A stretch of DNA of 49,510 nucleotides, taken from Alteromonas_F sp964429915. GTDB taxonomy: Bacteria > Pseudomonadota > Gammaproteobacteria > Enterobacterales > Alteromonadaceae. This document shows, one piece after another, positions 42,036-49,510 of this stretch. The number at the start of each line of letters is the position of its first letter. The stretch's first letter is position 1. A program made the position numbers and the translations under genes. Under the pieces are notes generated by a model, which saw only the letters and a program-made list of their open reading frames with translations, had not been told where the DNA came from and ran no database searches. The DNA lies in assembly GCA_964429915.1 (NCBI GenBank), contig CAYSDZ010000024.1, positions 1 to 49,510 of the forward strand. The letters run 5' to 3'.

Positions 42036-42620
42036 ATGATGGAATTAGCCCTTATTTTATTGATGATCATTGTTGTTGTCACCGCCGGCGCTTTATTAGT
42101 TTCAAGCCCTAACAGTACCTACGCATTTAAGCCTAAAGGACAGCTTTTTACTTCAGTAGAAAGGTCGTTTCTCGATATGCTGGAAGAAGCCGTTGGCAAA
42201 GAATTTAAAGTGGTCTGTCGTGTTAAATTAAGCGATTTAGTGACCGTTCCAAGCAAGCTTGAAAAGAAAAAGGCGAGTGATGCGTTATCAAAAGCATCAG
42301 CAAAATACCTAGACTTTGTTCTTTGCCAAAAATCCGACATGCGTCCGGTTCTTGCTGTTGATTTGGTACACAAAAATGGTTCTGAAAGTTATAAAGTACA
42401 TAAAGACCTTTTTGTCACAAATGCCTTGGATACCGCAAACATTCCACTGGCAAGAATTAAAGTAAAATCAGGCTATTCGCTAGAAGAAATCAAAGAGTGT
42501 ATTGAGACAAAGCTCATTCCTCTTAGAAGAAAACAACAAAAGCTTGAAGCAACAAAAATGAAGGTTGAAAAACCGAATCGGCCCACTCGACCACTTCGAT
42601 CAAGCCGCGCCGCTGCGTAA
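42036..42620 (+). CDS. DUF2726 domain protein with N-terminal membrane helix
   Basis: A 194-residue protein with one N-terminal helix (MMELALILLMIIVVVTAGAL) and a cytosolic DUF2726 domain (about 30-155): LFTSVERSFLDMLEEAVGKEF, CRVKLSDLV, KYLDFVLCQKSDMRPVLAVDL. The domain resembles nuclease-like folds but function is unknown. I chose the first of two adjacent ATG codons, with AAAGG 7 bases upstream; an in-frame GTG at 42009 is less likely. The C-terminus is basic (RPTRPLRSSR). It lies 65 bp upstream of mtnN. Confidence 0.8.
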   Translation: MMELALILLMIIVVVTAGALLVSSPNSTYAFKPKGQLFTSVERSFLDMLEEAVGKEFKVVCRVKLSDLVTVPSKLEKKKASDALSKASAKYLDFVLCQKSDMRPVLAVDLVHKNGSESYKVHKDLFVTNALDTANIPLARIKVKSGYSLEEIKECIETKLIPLRRKQQKLEATKMKVEKPNRPTRPLRSSRAAA

Positions 42621-42685
42621 CATTGTTGGAAAATTAGCGCCCAACGTTTTACACTCTGCTCAAAACAGATAACAGTGGTACTTAT

Positions 42686-43387
42686 ATGAAAATTGGGATT
42701 TTGGGCGCAATGGATGAAGAAATCGCATTGCTGAAAAACAGTCTCGAAAATATGCGTGAATCGCAATGGCGACACCTAACCTTTTACGAAGGTAAGCTCC
42801 ATGGTACCGACGTTGTGTTGGCAAAGTGCGGTATTGGAAAAGTTGCTTCAGCCGTTGCCGCGACGGCGATAATTAACCTGTATCAACCTGATTACGTTGT
42901 AAATACCGGGTCAGCTGGCGGTTTCGATGTATCTTTGGATATTGGTGATGTAGTCATCGCGACAGAAGTCCTCCATCACGATGTGAATGTAACCCATTTC
43001 GGCTACATGCTCGGGCAAATGGCAGGCATGCCTGAAACATTCAGTAGTCACTCTCTTCTTGTACAAGCGGCAACCCAAGCTGCAGCCAATATAAACGACA
43101 TTAAATGTATTAGCGGTTTAGTGTGTACTGGCGATACCTTTATCGGAACTGATGAAGCTGCCGAACAAGTCCGTTCTCTGTTCCCTAATATAGCCGCTGC
43201 TGAAATGGAAGGCGCTGCGATTGGACAAGCTTGCTACATGTTGAATACACCTTTTGTTATCATTCGCTCGTTGTCGGATATAGCGGGTAAAACCTCCACC
43301 GTTTCTTTTAATAAATATATTGAAACGGCGTCAGAAAATTCAACTCAACTCGTTATCGGCATGCTTGAAAACCTTTCTCTTCGCTAA
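42686..43387 (+). CDS. mtnN: 5'-methylthioadenosine/S-adenosylhomocysteine nucleosidase
   Basis: This enzyme (also called Pfs) cleaves MTA and SAH, recycling adenine and supplying the AI-2 pathway. It has 233 residues (E. coli 232). The catalytic Glu is in GAMDEEIALLK, the substrate pocket has NTGSAGGF and AAEMEGAAIGQAC, and the catalytic Asp is in RSLSDIAG. The CbiB-like gene starts 11 bp downstream and is probably cotranscribed. Confidence 0.95.
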   Translation: MKIGILGAMDEEIALLKNSLENMRESQWRHLTFYEGKLHGTDVVLAKCGIGKVASAVAATAIINLYQPDYVVNTGSAGGFDVSLDIGDVVIATEVLHHDVNVTHFGYMLGQMAGMPETFSSHSLLVQAATQAAANINDIKCISGLVCTGDTFIGTDEAAEQVRSLFPNIAAAEMEGAAIGQACYMLNTPFVIIRSLSDIAGKTSTVSFNKYIETASENSTQLVIGMLENLSLR

Positions 43388-43398
43388 TCCCATTCTTT

Positions 43399-44379
43399 GT
43401 GATAGAGAGCATCTTTGTATTAAACCCACCAAGCAAGGCCGTGACGTTTGGTTCAGCGGCCTTTATCTTTCTTTTAAGCTATACCCTTCCTTTAGCTAAA
43501 CAATACGACCCACTGACGATAGTTGTTTTATTGGCAAACAAAATAGACCTTAAAGCCAGACCTGACAATGGAATCAAACAGCAACTTATTTCGGGTAGTT
43601 TAAGTTACCTTGTTATTTTTAGTCCCTTGTTGCTGTTAATTGGCTTATTACTCTCCCTCGCCGAATTCAGGCTTTTTTTTGATGGACTGTTGCTGTACGT
43701 CGCATGTTCATTCGCAGCACAAAAACAAAAATTTCACAAAGTGAAGTATGCGCTTAAACATGAAAAAAAAGTGCTGGCTAGACAATGGCTGTCAGCTTTA
43801 GTGAAAAGACAAACATCATCGCTATCAAATATCGGCACTAGTAAAGCTGCTATCGAAGCGCTTTTATTAAGATTCGTCTATCAGATGGTAACATCGGTTT
43901 TCATTTTTTTAATAGCTGGATCCGTTGCAGCACTGGCTTATCGCATTGCATTGGAGTGTTACTGGGAGTGGAAGCGCCCTTATTCAGAAGAAATTTATTA
44001 TGCTTACCCAGTCGGCCAGCTATGCAAACTCGCGCAGGCAATACCAATGTTGCTCACTTGTTTGATTGCTTTTATATTTTTAATATCGACGAGACGAAGT
44101 AAACACATTAACAAAGGTAAGGTAGCAGTAAGTCAACCTGTAGCTAGCTTATCGCAATTGCAGCCATGGTTGTTTCATATTGTTGGGAATCGAATAGGCA
44201 TATCGCTTGGTGGGCCTTTACAGTATGGTTCAACCAAGCAACGTTTACCCAAATATGGTGCGCCCTATCAGCTAACCATAAGTGATATGGACGCAGTTAG
44301 CGTCACCCTGAATGTCATCACTATCATAATCAGCGTTGGGCTTTGTATTTGCGCGATGCTTATGCGGTACTTTGCTTAG
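43399..44379 (+). CDS. CobD/CbiB-like integral membrane protein
   Basis: A 326-residue polytopic membrane protein starting at GTG. Four or more hydrophobic segments are visible (about 17-30, 66-105, 160-182, 214-230, 302-322). The C-terminal GNRIGISLGGPLQYGSTKQRLPKYG (in two parts) matches the CobD/CbiB adenosylcobinamide-phosphate synthase family pattern, but the N-terminal HPV-type motif is replaced by NPPSKAV, and the protein is divergent. No other cobalamin gene is in the window. It follows mtnN by 11 bp and is convergent with tyrS, with 3 bp between stop codons. Confidence 0.65.
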   Translation: MIESIFVLNPPSKAVTFGSAAFIFLLSYTLPLAKQYDPLTIVVLLANKIDLKARPDNGIKQQLISGSLSYLVIFSPLLLLIGLLLSLAEFRLFFDGLLLYVACSFAAQKQKFHKVKYALKHEKKVLARQWLSALVKRQTSSLSNIGTSKAAIEALLLRFVYQMVTSVFIFLIAGSVAALAYRIALECYWEWKRPYSEEIYYAYPVGQLCKLAQAIPMLLTCLIAFIFLISTRRSKHINKGKVAVSQPVASLSQLQPWLFHIVGNRIGISLGGPLQYGSTKQRLPKYGAPYQLTISDMDAVSVTLNVITIIISVGLCICAMLMRYFA

Positions 44380-44382
44380 AAA

Positions 44383-45582
44383 CTAGCACAATGTAATACG
44401 TGCGAACTTGCGTTTACCTACCTGAAACACTTGTGTTGCAGTTCGAGTCAATTTCAGCTTAGGATCAGATACCTTCTCTCCATCAATTTTCACAGCATGT
44501 TGCTTTATCATGCGCATTGCGTCAGAAGTGGAGGAAACCAATTTGGCCTCTTTGAGTAACAAAGCAATCCCCATTCCCTCCGCCGGCAACGACAGAGTAA
44601 ACTCAGGCATATCATCTGGGATCGCATTTTTCTGAAAACGCTGAATAAAATCCTGATGAGCGCCTTCGGCATCGCTCTCGCTATGGAATCTAGCAATCAA
44701 CTCTTTGGCTAGTTCAATTTTTATGTCTCGCGGATTCGCTCCTGATTCAACGCTTGCTTTTAATGCCTCTACTTGCTCTATTGGCTTAAAACTGAGCAAC
44801 TCGAAGTAGCGCCACATTAATTCGTCTGATATTGACATTACTTTTCCAAACATGTCGTTTGGCGCATCGGTGATACCAATGTAGTTATTCAGCGACTTTG
44901 ACATTTTTTGAACGCCATCTAAGCCTTCAAGAAGGGGCATCATTAAAATGGTTTGCTGGCTTTGCCCTTCGCTTTTTTGTAATTCGCGGCCCATCAGTAA
45001 ATTAAATCGCTGATCAGTACCGCCTAGTTCTACATCAGCCTCCAAAGCGACGGAATCCCAACCTTGCGCAAGAGGGTATAAAAATTCATGGATAGCAATG
45101 GGCTGTTCATTTGCGTAGCGCTTTTTAAAATCGTCACGCTCTAGCATTCTTGCCACAGTTTGTTGTGCGGCCAGTTTTATCATGCCACTTGCACCCAAGG
45201 TATCCATCCATTCTGAGTTAAAGCGAACCTTCGTTTTTTCAGGATCGAGAATTTTAAATACTTGCTCTTGATACGTTTTGGCGTTAGCGAGCACCTCTTC
45301 CTTTGTCAGCGGTTTGCGAGTCACATTTTTACCGGTGGGGTCGCCAATCATAGCGGTAAAATCGCCAATAAGAAAAATGACTTTATGTCCCAACTGTTGA
45401 AAAGTACGCAGCTTGTTAATTAAAACGGTGTGGCCCAAGTGTAAATCTGGCGCAGTGGGATCGAAACCTGCTTTTACCGTAAGAGGCTGTCCTGTTTTTA
45501 ATTTTTCAATCAGTTCCTCTTCAGGAAGCACATCATCGGTCCCGCGTTTAATTTCTGCTAACGCAGCTTTCCAATCGCTCAT
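44383..45582 (-). CDS. tyrS: Tyrosyl-tRNA synthetase
   Basis: A class I aminoacyl-tRNA synthetase of 399 residues, of the type 2 (TyrZ-like) subfamily. The HIGH motif is HLGH at 48-51 and the KMSKS motif is exact (DGVQKMSKSLNNYIG). An S4 RNA-binding domain occupies the C-terminus (SDAMRMIKQHAVKIDGEKV). It is divergent from the M23 peptidase gene, a common arrangement in Alteromonadales. Confidence 0.95.
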   Translation of the reverse strand: MSDWKAALAEIKRGTDDVLPEEELIEKLKTGQPLTVKAGFDPTAPDLHLGHTVLINKLRTFQQLGHKVIFLIGDFTAMIGDPTGKNVTRKPLTKEEVLANAKTYQEQVFKILDPEKTKVRFNSEWMDTLGASGMIKLAAQQTVARMLERDDFKKRYANEQPIAIHEFLYPLAQGWDSVALEADVELGGTDQRFNLLMGRELQKSEGQSQQTILMMPLLEGLDGVQKMSKSLNNYIGITDAPNDMFGKVMSISDELMWRYFELLSFKPIEQVEALKASVESGANPRDIKIELAKELIARFHSESDAEGAHQDFIQRFQKNAIPDDMPEFTLSLPAEGMGIALLLKEAKLVSSTSDAMRMIKQHAVKIDGEKVSDPKLKLTRTATQVFQVGKRKFARITLC

Positions 45583-45732
45583 AGTATCTAAGTTATTCCG
45601 TACAATATTTGGTGCCGCAGTTTATACCTATCGCTAGGCCACCTCAAGATTACGTTGAAATTTTGGCCCTTAACGCTTGAATTCACCCTAATAAACACCG
45701 TATTCTCTATAGTACTAATAACGAGAAAATAT

Positions 45733-47058
45733 ATGCGTTACATAGACAAAATAAAACAATTACCCCGTATTCATAAATACGCAATTTTGGGTGTAGGAAT
45801 CTTAATGGGAGTCATTGCTTTATTACCCCAAAAAAATGAAGCAATGTCTGCCCATACAACACCACAAATACTAGAATCAGGGATACGTTACCCACTCGAA
45901 TTACGACTCGATGACGAATCAGTACTTTATGGTAAAGTCGATGTAGATGACGAAACTTGGGACTCAGTAACCGTTAAATCCGGTGACACTCTAGGTAATA
46001 TCTTCAAAAGGTTAGGTCTAAGTGCAAAAGAAACTTATTTAGTCACACACGCCGATGAACTAGCAAAAACCTTAGTAAAACTTCGACCCGGTGAAGTACT
46101 AGAGTTTAAAACGAAGGAAGGCAAACTCAACCAACTTCGCTATCGACTATCCGCAGTTAAAACCTTATATGTGCACGCCAATAAAGACGGCAATGGCTTC
46201 AGCACATCTTTAGACGAAAAAAAAGTTGAACTGCGAACGAGTTTTGCTCAAGGGGAAATTACGTCAAGTTTTTGGAATGCCGCTGTTAAAGCAGGCCTTA
46301 CTGACAATCTAATAATGCGCTTAGCCGGTATTTTTGGATGGGATATTGATTTTGCAATTGAACTTAGGCAAGGCGATTTGTTTAACGTTGTATTTGAAGA
46401 ACAATACGTAGACGGAGAATTTATAGGCTACGGAAATATCGTCGCCGCAGAATTTGTCAATCAAGGCGATATATTTCAAGCTATCAGACATTCTGATGGA
46501 AATTACTACACGCCCGATGGCAGAAGTATGCGGAAAAGTTTTTTACGCGCTCCGGTAGATTTCCGTTACGTCAGCTCCAACTTCACCAAAGCGAGATTCC
46601 ACCCTGTTCAAAAACGTTGGAAAGCACATAGAGGCACAGATTATGTTGCGGCTATTGGAACGCCTGTAATGGCCGCAGGAGATGGTAAGGTGATACGCGC
46701 GGGTTACGACAAATATAATGGGCATCATGTGTTTATTCAGCATGGCGAGAAATACACAACCAAATACCTCCATTTCAAAAAACGTGCAGTAAAGAAAGGC
46801 GACACCGTAAAACAAGGTCAAACTGTCGGATATTTGGGTAATACTGGCATGGTTACAGGCGCTCACCTTCATTACGAATTTTTGGTAGACGGTGTACATA
46901 GAAACCCGAGAACGGTTTCGTTACCTAAAGCGCTGCCTATTGCGAAATCAGAAGAACAGGCATTTTTGGAGATTGCTAAACAGCGTATTAAAGAACTTAA
47001 TACAACAAAACGATTCTTGATTGCCAATTTAAGGGATAATAGTTCAAAGTCTTTGTAA
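45733..47058 (+). CDS. M23 family murein endopeptidase with OapA/LysM-like domain (MepM-like)
   Basis: A 441-residue inner-membrane-anchored periplasmic peptidase that probably cleaves peptidoglycan cross-links. I chose the ATG giving MRYIDKIKQLPRIHKYA, followed by one helix (about 16-32), rather than the frame from 45655. An OapA/LysM-like domain covers about 75-125 (VKSGDTLGNIFKRLGLS). The LytM domain has zinc ligands His299 and Asp303 (HRGTD) and HLH at 378-380, so it should be active. It is divergent from tyrS and ahead of the DUF4105 gene. Confidence 0.9.
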   Translation: MRYIDKIKQLPRIHKYAILGVGILMGVIALLPQKNEAMSAHTTPQILESGIRYPLELRLDDESVLYGKVDVDDETWDSVTVKSGDTLGNIFKRLGLSAKETYLVTHADELAKTLVKLRPGEVLEFKTKEGKLNQLRYRLSAVKTLYVHANKDGNGFSTSLDEKKVELRTSFAQGEITSSFWNAAVKAGLTDNLIMRLAGIFGWDIDFAIELRQGDLFNVVFEEQYVDGEFIGYGNIVAAEFVNQGDIFQAIRHSDGNYYTPDGRSMRKSFLRAPVDFRYVSSNFTKARFHPVQKRWKAHRGTDYVAAIGTPVMAAGDGKVIRAGYDKYNGHHVFIQHGEKYTTKYLHFKKRAVKKGDTVKQGQTVGYLGNTGMVTGAHLHYEFLVDGVHRNPRTVSLPKALPIAKSEEQAFLEIAKQRIKELNTTKRFLIANLRDNSSKSL

Positions 47059-47146
47059 GCAACGGTAAGTAGATTTCTTGTATTTACTTGCGTTATCGAG
47101 CCGTGTATATTTGCAAGCCTAAAGCAAGAAGTAGTTAAGGTGAGGT

Positions 47147-48979
47147 TTGCCTGAGGTGACACAAAGGATTGTTATAGGGATATTTATGGTGTTTTTATCA
47201 AACGCCGCTTTAGTATGTTCCGCATCGCAACCTGTTGATGTAATAGCGCAGTCTAACGCTTGGTTAGCGCTTATCCACTATGAAAAAAGTCTATTTGGTC
47301 AGGCTAAACCACAAGTAAAGAGCAGTGCGTTTTATTTGGATCAATCTGCCAACCCGAATCCATTAAATGAATTAAAAGCGACACTGAAAGCATTTAGAAC
47401 TGAACCCAACATTCAATGCCATTTTCCTGCTAGACGCCTTTTTCTAAGACGATTTAATTTTTCATTTCCATCAACACATTGCGAACAATACGAGCAGTAC
47501 ATCAAAGGTATAGCAACAGACTCTGTGAGTGTTGTTTATGCCTCTGGCTATCTTGGTAACCCTGCTTCTATGTATGGTCATATTTTCCTTAAATTTGGCA
47601 AGCAGAATAATTCTGATCTTCTTGACGACACGTTTAATTACGGCGCTCGATATCCTGAAAATGAAAACGGCTTAGTGTATATTTTTAAAGGGATTTTCGG
47701 TGGCTACAAAGGTTATTTTGTTAATCAAAAGTACCACCATCAAACACTGACGTATTCAGATTCAGAGCTGCGTGATCTGTGGGAATATCGTTTAAATTAC
47801 TCAAAAGACGACATCGAATTGATGCTGGCTCACCTCTTTGAACTAGAGGGTATGGCCAAAACTTATTATTTTTTTGGCAAAAACTGTGCGTATCAAATTG
47901 CGAAGTTGCTCGAATTAGCGAGTGATGAAACCTTTATTCCGCAATCTAAAGCATGGACTATGCCTATAGACGTAATAACGCGCATGTCTGAGGTAAATAA
48001 AGGCCAGTTAATTAAGAACGTAACATTTCATGGTTCTAGACAGGAACAGTTATTTACCAAGTATTCTCAACTAACACTTTCTGAAAAAAAAGCACTCAGA
48101 CAGCTTATCAACCTACCGGATACTCATATTGCTGAATATTTAAATACAATTGACGCAAAAAGAGCGAACCGATTAATATCGGTCATGTATGACTACTTTG
48201 CATTCTTGGACAAGAAACATGACGGCCTCAACGGGGAGCAAACGAACAGGCGAAATAAGTTGGTCGATGCAAGGCTGTCTTTACCGGTTGGAAAACCTAG
48301 TTTTTATGATTCTAATCCCAAGCCACCCACTATTGCTCAAAAGACAAGCTTAGTGCAGTTCAGTGGTATCGCGTTAAAAAACGATCATGACGCAGTCGAA
48401 TTGAGATACCGAGCAAACTACTATGACTTCTTAAATATTAATGCTGCCCGTGTACCTTTTTCGGAATTAAGCACATTAGATCTACGCATAAGATTAAACA
48501 ATTCTAAGCTTTATCTCGAAGAAGCCACGTTACTGAAAATTACTAATTTAAACGCTTCTCTGACTGGGCTTCCAGAAGATTCCGGACTGGCATGGAAAGC
48601 CGCTACAGGTTACAAAACGAAACAAATAGGCATCGAAGCACCAGGGTCATTCTATATGGAAGGATTTATTGGAAAATCGACGCTTATAAATACCAATTTT
48701 GCTCTATATGGCGCAATTGCCGGAACCTTATGGAGTAAAAACGAGGCTGGAGGCAATATTGTCGCTGGCCCTGAAGTCGGAGGAGTCTCACACATCTCTC
48801 CATCACTATCTATAGCCTTTAAAATGGGCTATAACTTTCATGTTAATGATTCTGAGCTTAGCCGAGTTGTTTATTCAATTGAAAGCCGCTTTTTGAATTT
48901 CAAGCATATTGATATTCGAACGGCAATTGAACGCAATTTAGGTACAGAGGCTAAAGTGTCATTTTCATACTATTACTAA
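47147..48979 (+). CDS. DUF4105 (Lnb N-terminal-like) protein with predicted outer-membrane barrel
   Basis: A 610-residue envelope protein. A signal peptide (IVIGIFMVFLSNAALVCSA) is followed by the DUF4105 domain (about 90-260). This has a histidine in SMYGHIFLKFG (His145) and a cysteine in FFGKNCAYQIAKL (Cys247), the His-then-Cys order of circularly permuted papain-like enzymes. From about 385 to the end the sequence alternates polar and hydrophobic residues in strand-like runs and ends in SFSYYY, typical of an outer-membrane beta-barrel. The frame opens at TTG (47147); GTG at 47156 is an alternative start. The DUF3015 gene follows 10 bp downstream. Confidence 0.8.
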   Translation: MPEVTQRIVIGIFMVFLSNAALVCSASQPVDVIAQSNAWLALIHYEKSLFGQAKPQVKSSAFYLDQSANPNPLNELKATLKAFRTEPNIQCHFPARRLFLRRFNFSFPSTHCEQYEQYIKGIATDSVSVVYASGYLGNPASMYGHIFLKFGKQNNSDLLDDTFNYGARYPENENGLVYIFKGIFGGYKGYFVNQKYHHQTLTYSDSELRDLWEYRLNYSKDDIELMLAHLFELEGMAKTYYFFGKNCAYQIAKLLELASDETFIPQSKAWTMPIDVITRMSEVNKGQLIKNVTFHGSRQEQLFTKYSQLTLSEKKALRQLINLPDTHIAEYLNTIDAKRANRLISVMYDYFAFLDKKHDGLNGEQTNRRNKLVDARLSLPVGKPSFYDSNPKPPTIAQKTSLVQFSGIALKNDHDAVELRYRANYYDFLNINAARVPFSELSTLDLRIRLNNSKLYLEEATLLKITNLNASLTGLPEDSGLAWKAATGYKTKQIGIEAPGSFYMEGFIGKSTLINTNFALYGAIAGTLWSKNEAGGNIVAGPEVGGVSHISPSLSIAFKMGYNFHVNDSELSRVVYSIESRFLNFKHIDIRTAIERNLGTEAKVSFSYYY

Positions 48980-48989
48980 GGATATAAAA

Positions 48990-49409
48990 ATGAAAAAATT
49001 ATTGATTGCAACCGCGGCGGTAGCTTGCTTTTCAGCCAATGCAGCCGAAGAAGATATCAACCCGTGGAAACACTGTGGAATAGGTGCACTTATTTTTGAC
49101 GATAACGGAACAGCCGCTGCTCTATCAAATATAATCTGGGATTTAGGAACAACGGCTGTAAGCTCTCAAATTTCATCTGAGTCTAGCTGTGAAGGAAACA
49201 GAACTAAAACTGCTATGTTTATTCAAGACAACTTCAAGCAAGTAATGGAGCAGACTACTGAAGGCGAAGGCAAACATATCGATGCTATGTTGGAGATGCT
49301 TGAAGTAGATAGTGAAAAAAGAGAAACGATCATTGCAAATTTACGTGCAAAGATTTCGGCTGATACTCAGCCTGAAGGCTATTACAATTTATTAGTGGCT
49401 GCTATTTAA
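48990..49409 (+). CDS. DUF3015 family secreted protein
   Basis: A 139-residue protein with a signal peptide (MKKLLIATAAVACFSANA-A). The mature part matches DUF3015: NPWKHCGIGALIF, NIIWDLGTTAVSSQISS and SCEGNRTKTAMFIQDNF, with two cysteines (HCG and SCEG) that could pair. Function is unknown. It starts 10 bp after the DUF4105 gene with a good ribosome binding site (AAGGAT), so the two are very likely one transcript, ended by the hairpin at 49441. Confidence 0.85.
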   Translation: MKKLLIATAAVACFSANAAEEDINPWKHCGIGALIFDDNGTAAALSNIIWDLGTTAVSSQISSESSCEGNRTKTAMFIQDNFKQVMEQTTEGEGKHIDAMLEMLEVDSEKRETIIANLRAKISADTQPEGYYNLLVAAI

Positions 49410-49440
49410 TCTACAATAAAAGCCAAACATAACAACACAC

Positions 49441-49478
49441 AAGCTCAGTAGAAGTTAAATATCTTATTGAGCTTTTTT
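49441..49478 (+). terminator. Terminator of the DUF4105-DUF3015 unit
   Basis: AAGCTCA (49441-49447) pairs with TGAGCTT (49468-49474), with partial pairing inside a 20-nt internal region, followed by T6 on the plus strand. It closes the transcript 31 bp after the DUF3015 stop codon. Confidence 0.7.
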
Positions 49479-49510
49479 ATGTTTTTTACATAAGGTGAAA
49501 AATAAAAAAA

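Noticed and set aside
1..49510. tRNA or rRNA genes, CRISPR arrays, IS elements, prophage or defence islands
   Set aside because: None seen: no clover-leaf with CCA-type ends, no regularly spaced repeats, no transposase, integrase, phage or restriction-type reading frames.

Overview
This window is a chromosomal segment of a marine gammaproteobacterium, most likely of the family Alteromonadaceae (Alteromonas, Glaciecola or Paraglaciecola type). The evidence is moderate-to-low GC, the protein sequences, and gene neighbourhoods typical of the group: pilT/pilU divergent from yggS-proC-yggT, lpoA-yraN-diaA-dolP beside rsmI, arcB divergent from gltBD, and tyrS divergent from an M23 peptidase gene. 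No rRNA, tRNA, CRISPR array, insertion sequence, prophage or integron was found. Most of the window is core genome.

Layout. 1-4.7 kb: a collagen-stalked choice-of-anchor I lipoprotein (-), an M48 metalloprotease (+), MscS (-) and RsmE (+). 4.7-6.7 kb: gshB-yqgE-ruvX (+). 6.7-9.2 kb: pilT-pilU and a DUF2007/zinc-ribbon gene (-). 9.2-11.8 kb: yggS-proC-yggT-DUF4426 (+). 11.8-13.6 kb: yaaA (-) and a peroxiredoxin-glutaredoxin hybrid (+), two peroxide-defence genes facing apart. 13.8-16.8 kb: tal-pgi and a DUF3545 mini-gene. 16.8-22.4 kb: ung and thrABC (-), with a thrL leader peptide and attenuator that I read directly from the sequence. 22.5-24.0 kb: a lone receiver domain, a DUF3833 lipoprotein and a chalcone-isomerase-like protein. 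24.1-27.5 kb: a PLP enzyme, an unknown gene, and a GGDEF-EAL gene destroyed by four separate lesions. 27.4-31.9 kb: rsmI (-) and lpoA-yraN-diaA-dolP (+), where yraN appears to start at CTG. 31.8-35.0 kb: a GT25 glycosyltransferase and ArcB (-). 35.0-41.5 kb: a structured leader followed by gltBD. 41.5-44.4 kb: a small secreted protein, a DUF2726 protein, mtnN and a CbiB-like protein. 44.4-49.5 kb: tyrS (-), an M23 peptidase, a DUF4105/beta-barrel protein and DUF3015 (+).

Functional themes are amino-acid biosynthesis (Thr, Pro, Glu), glutathione and peroxide defence, central carbon metabolism, peptidoglycan and outer-membrane maintenance (LpoA, DolP, M23, M48, DUF4105), twitching motility and redox signalling (ArcB).

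The items most worth a second look are: the structured RNA-like leader of gltB; the DUF4105 protein that joins a permuted-papain-like domain to a predicted outer-membrane barrel; the GGDEF-EAL pseudogene whose nonsense mutation hits the catalytic Glu of EAL; an ArcB lacking one of the two known redox cysteines; the CTG start of yraN; and a minus-strand intrinsic terminator upstream of yaaA that may end a small RNA. I see no clear multi-gene defence or mobile system here. Function names come from family recognition by eye, without database searches.
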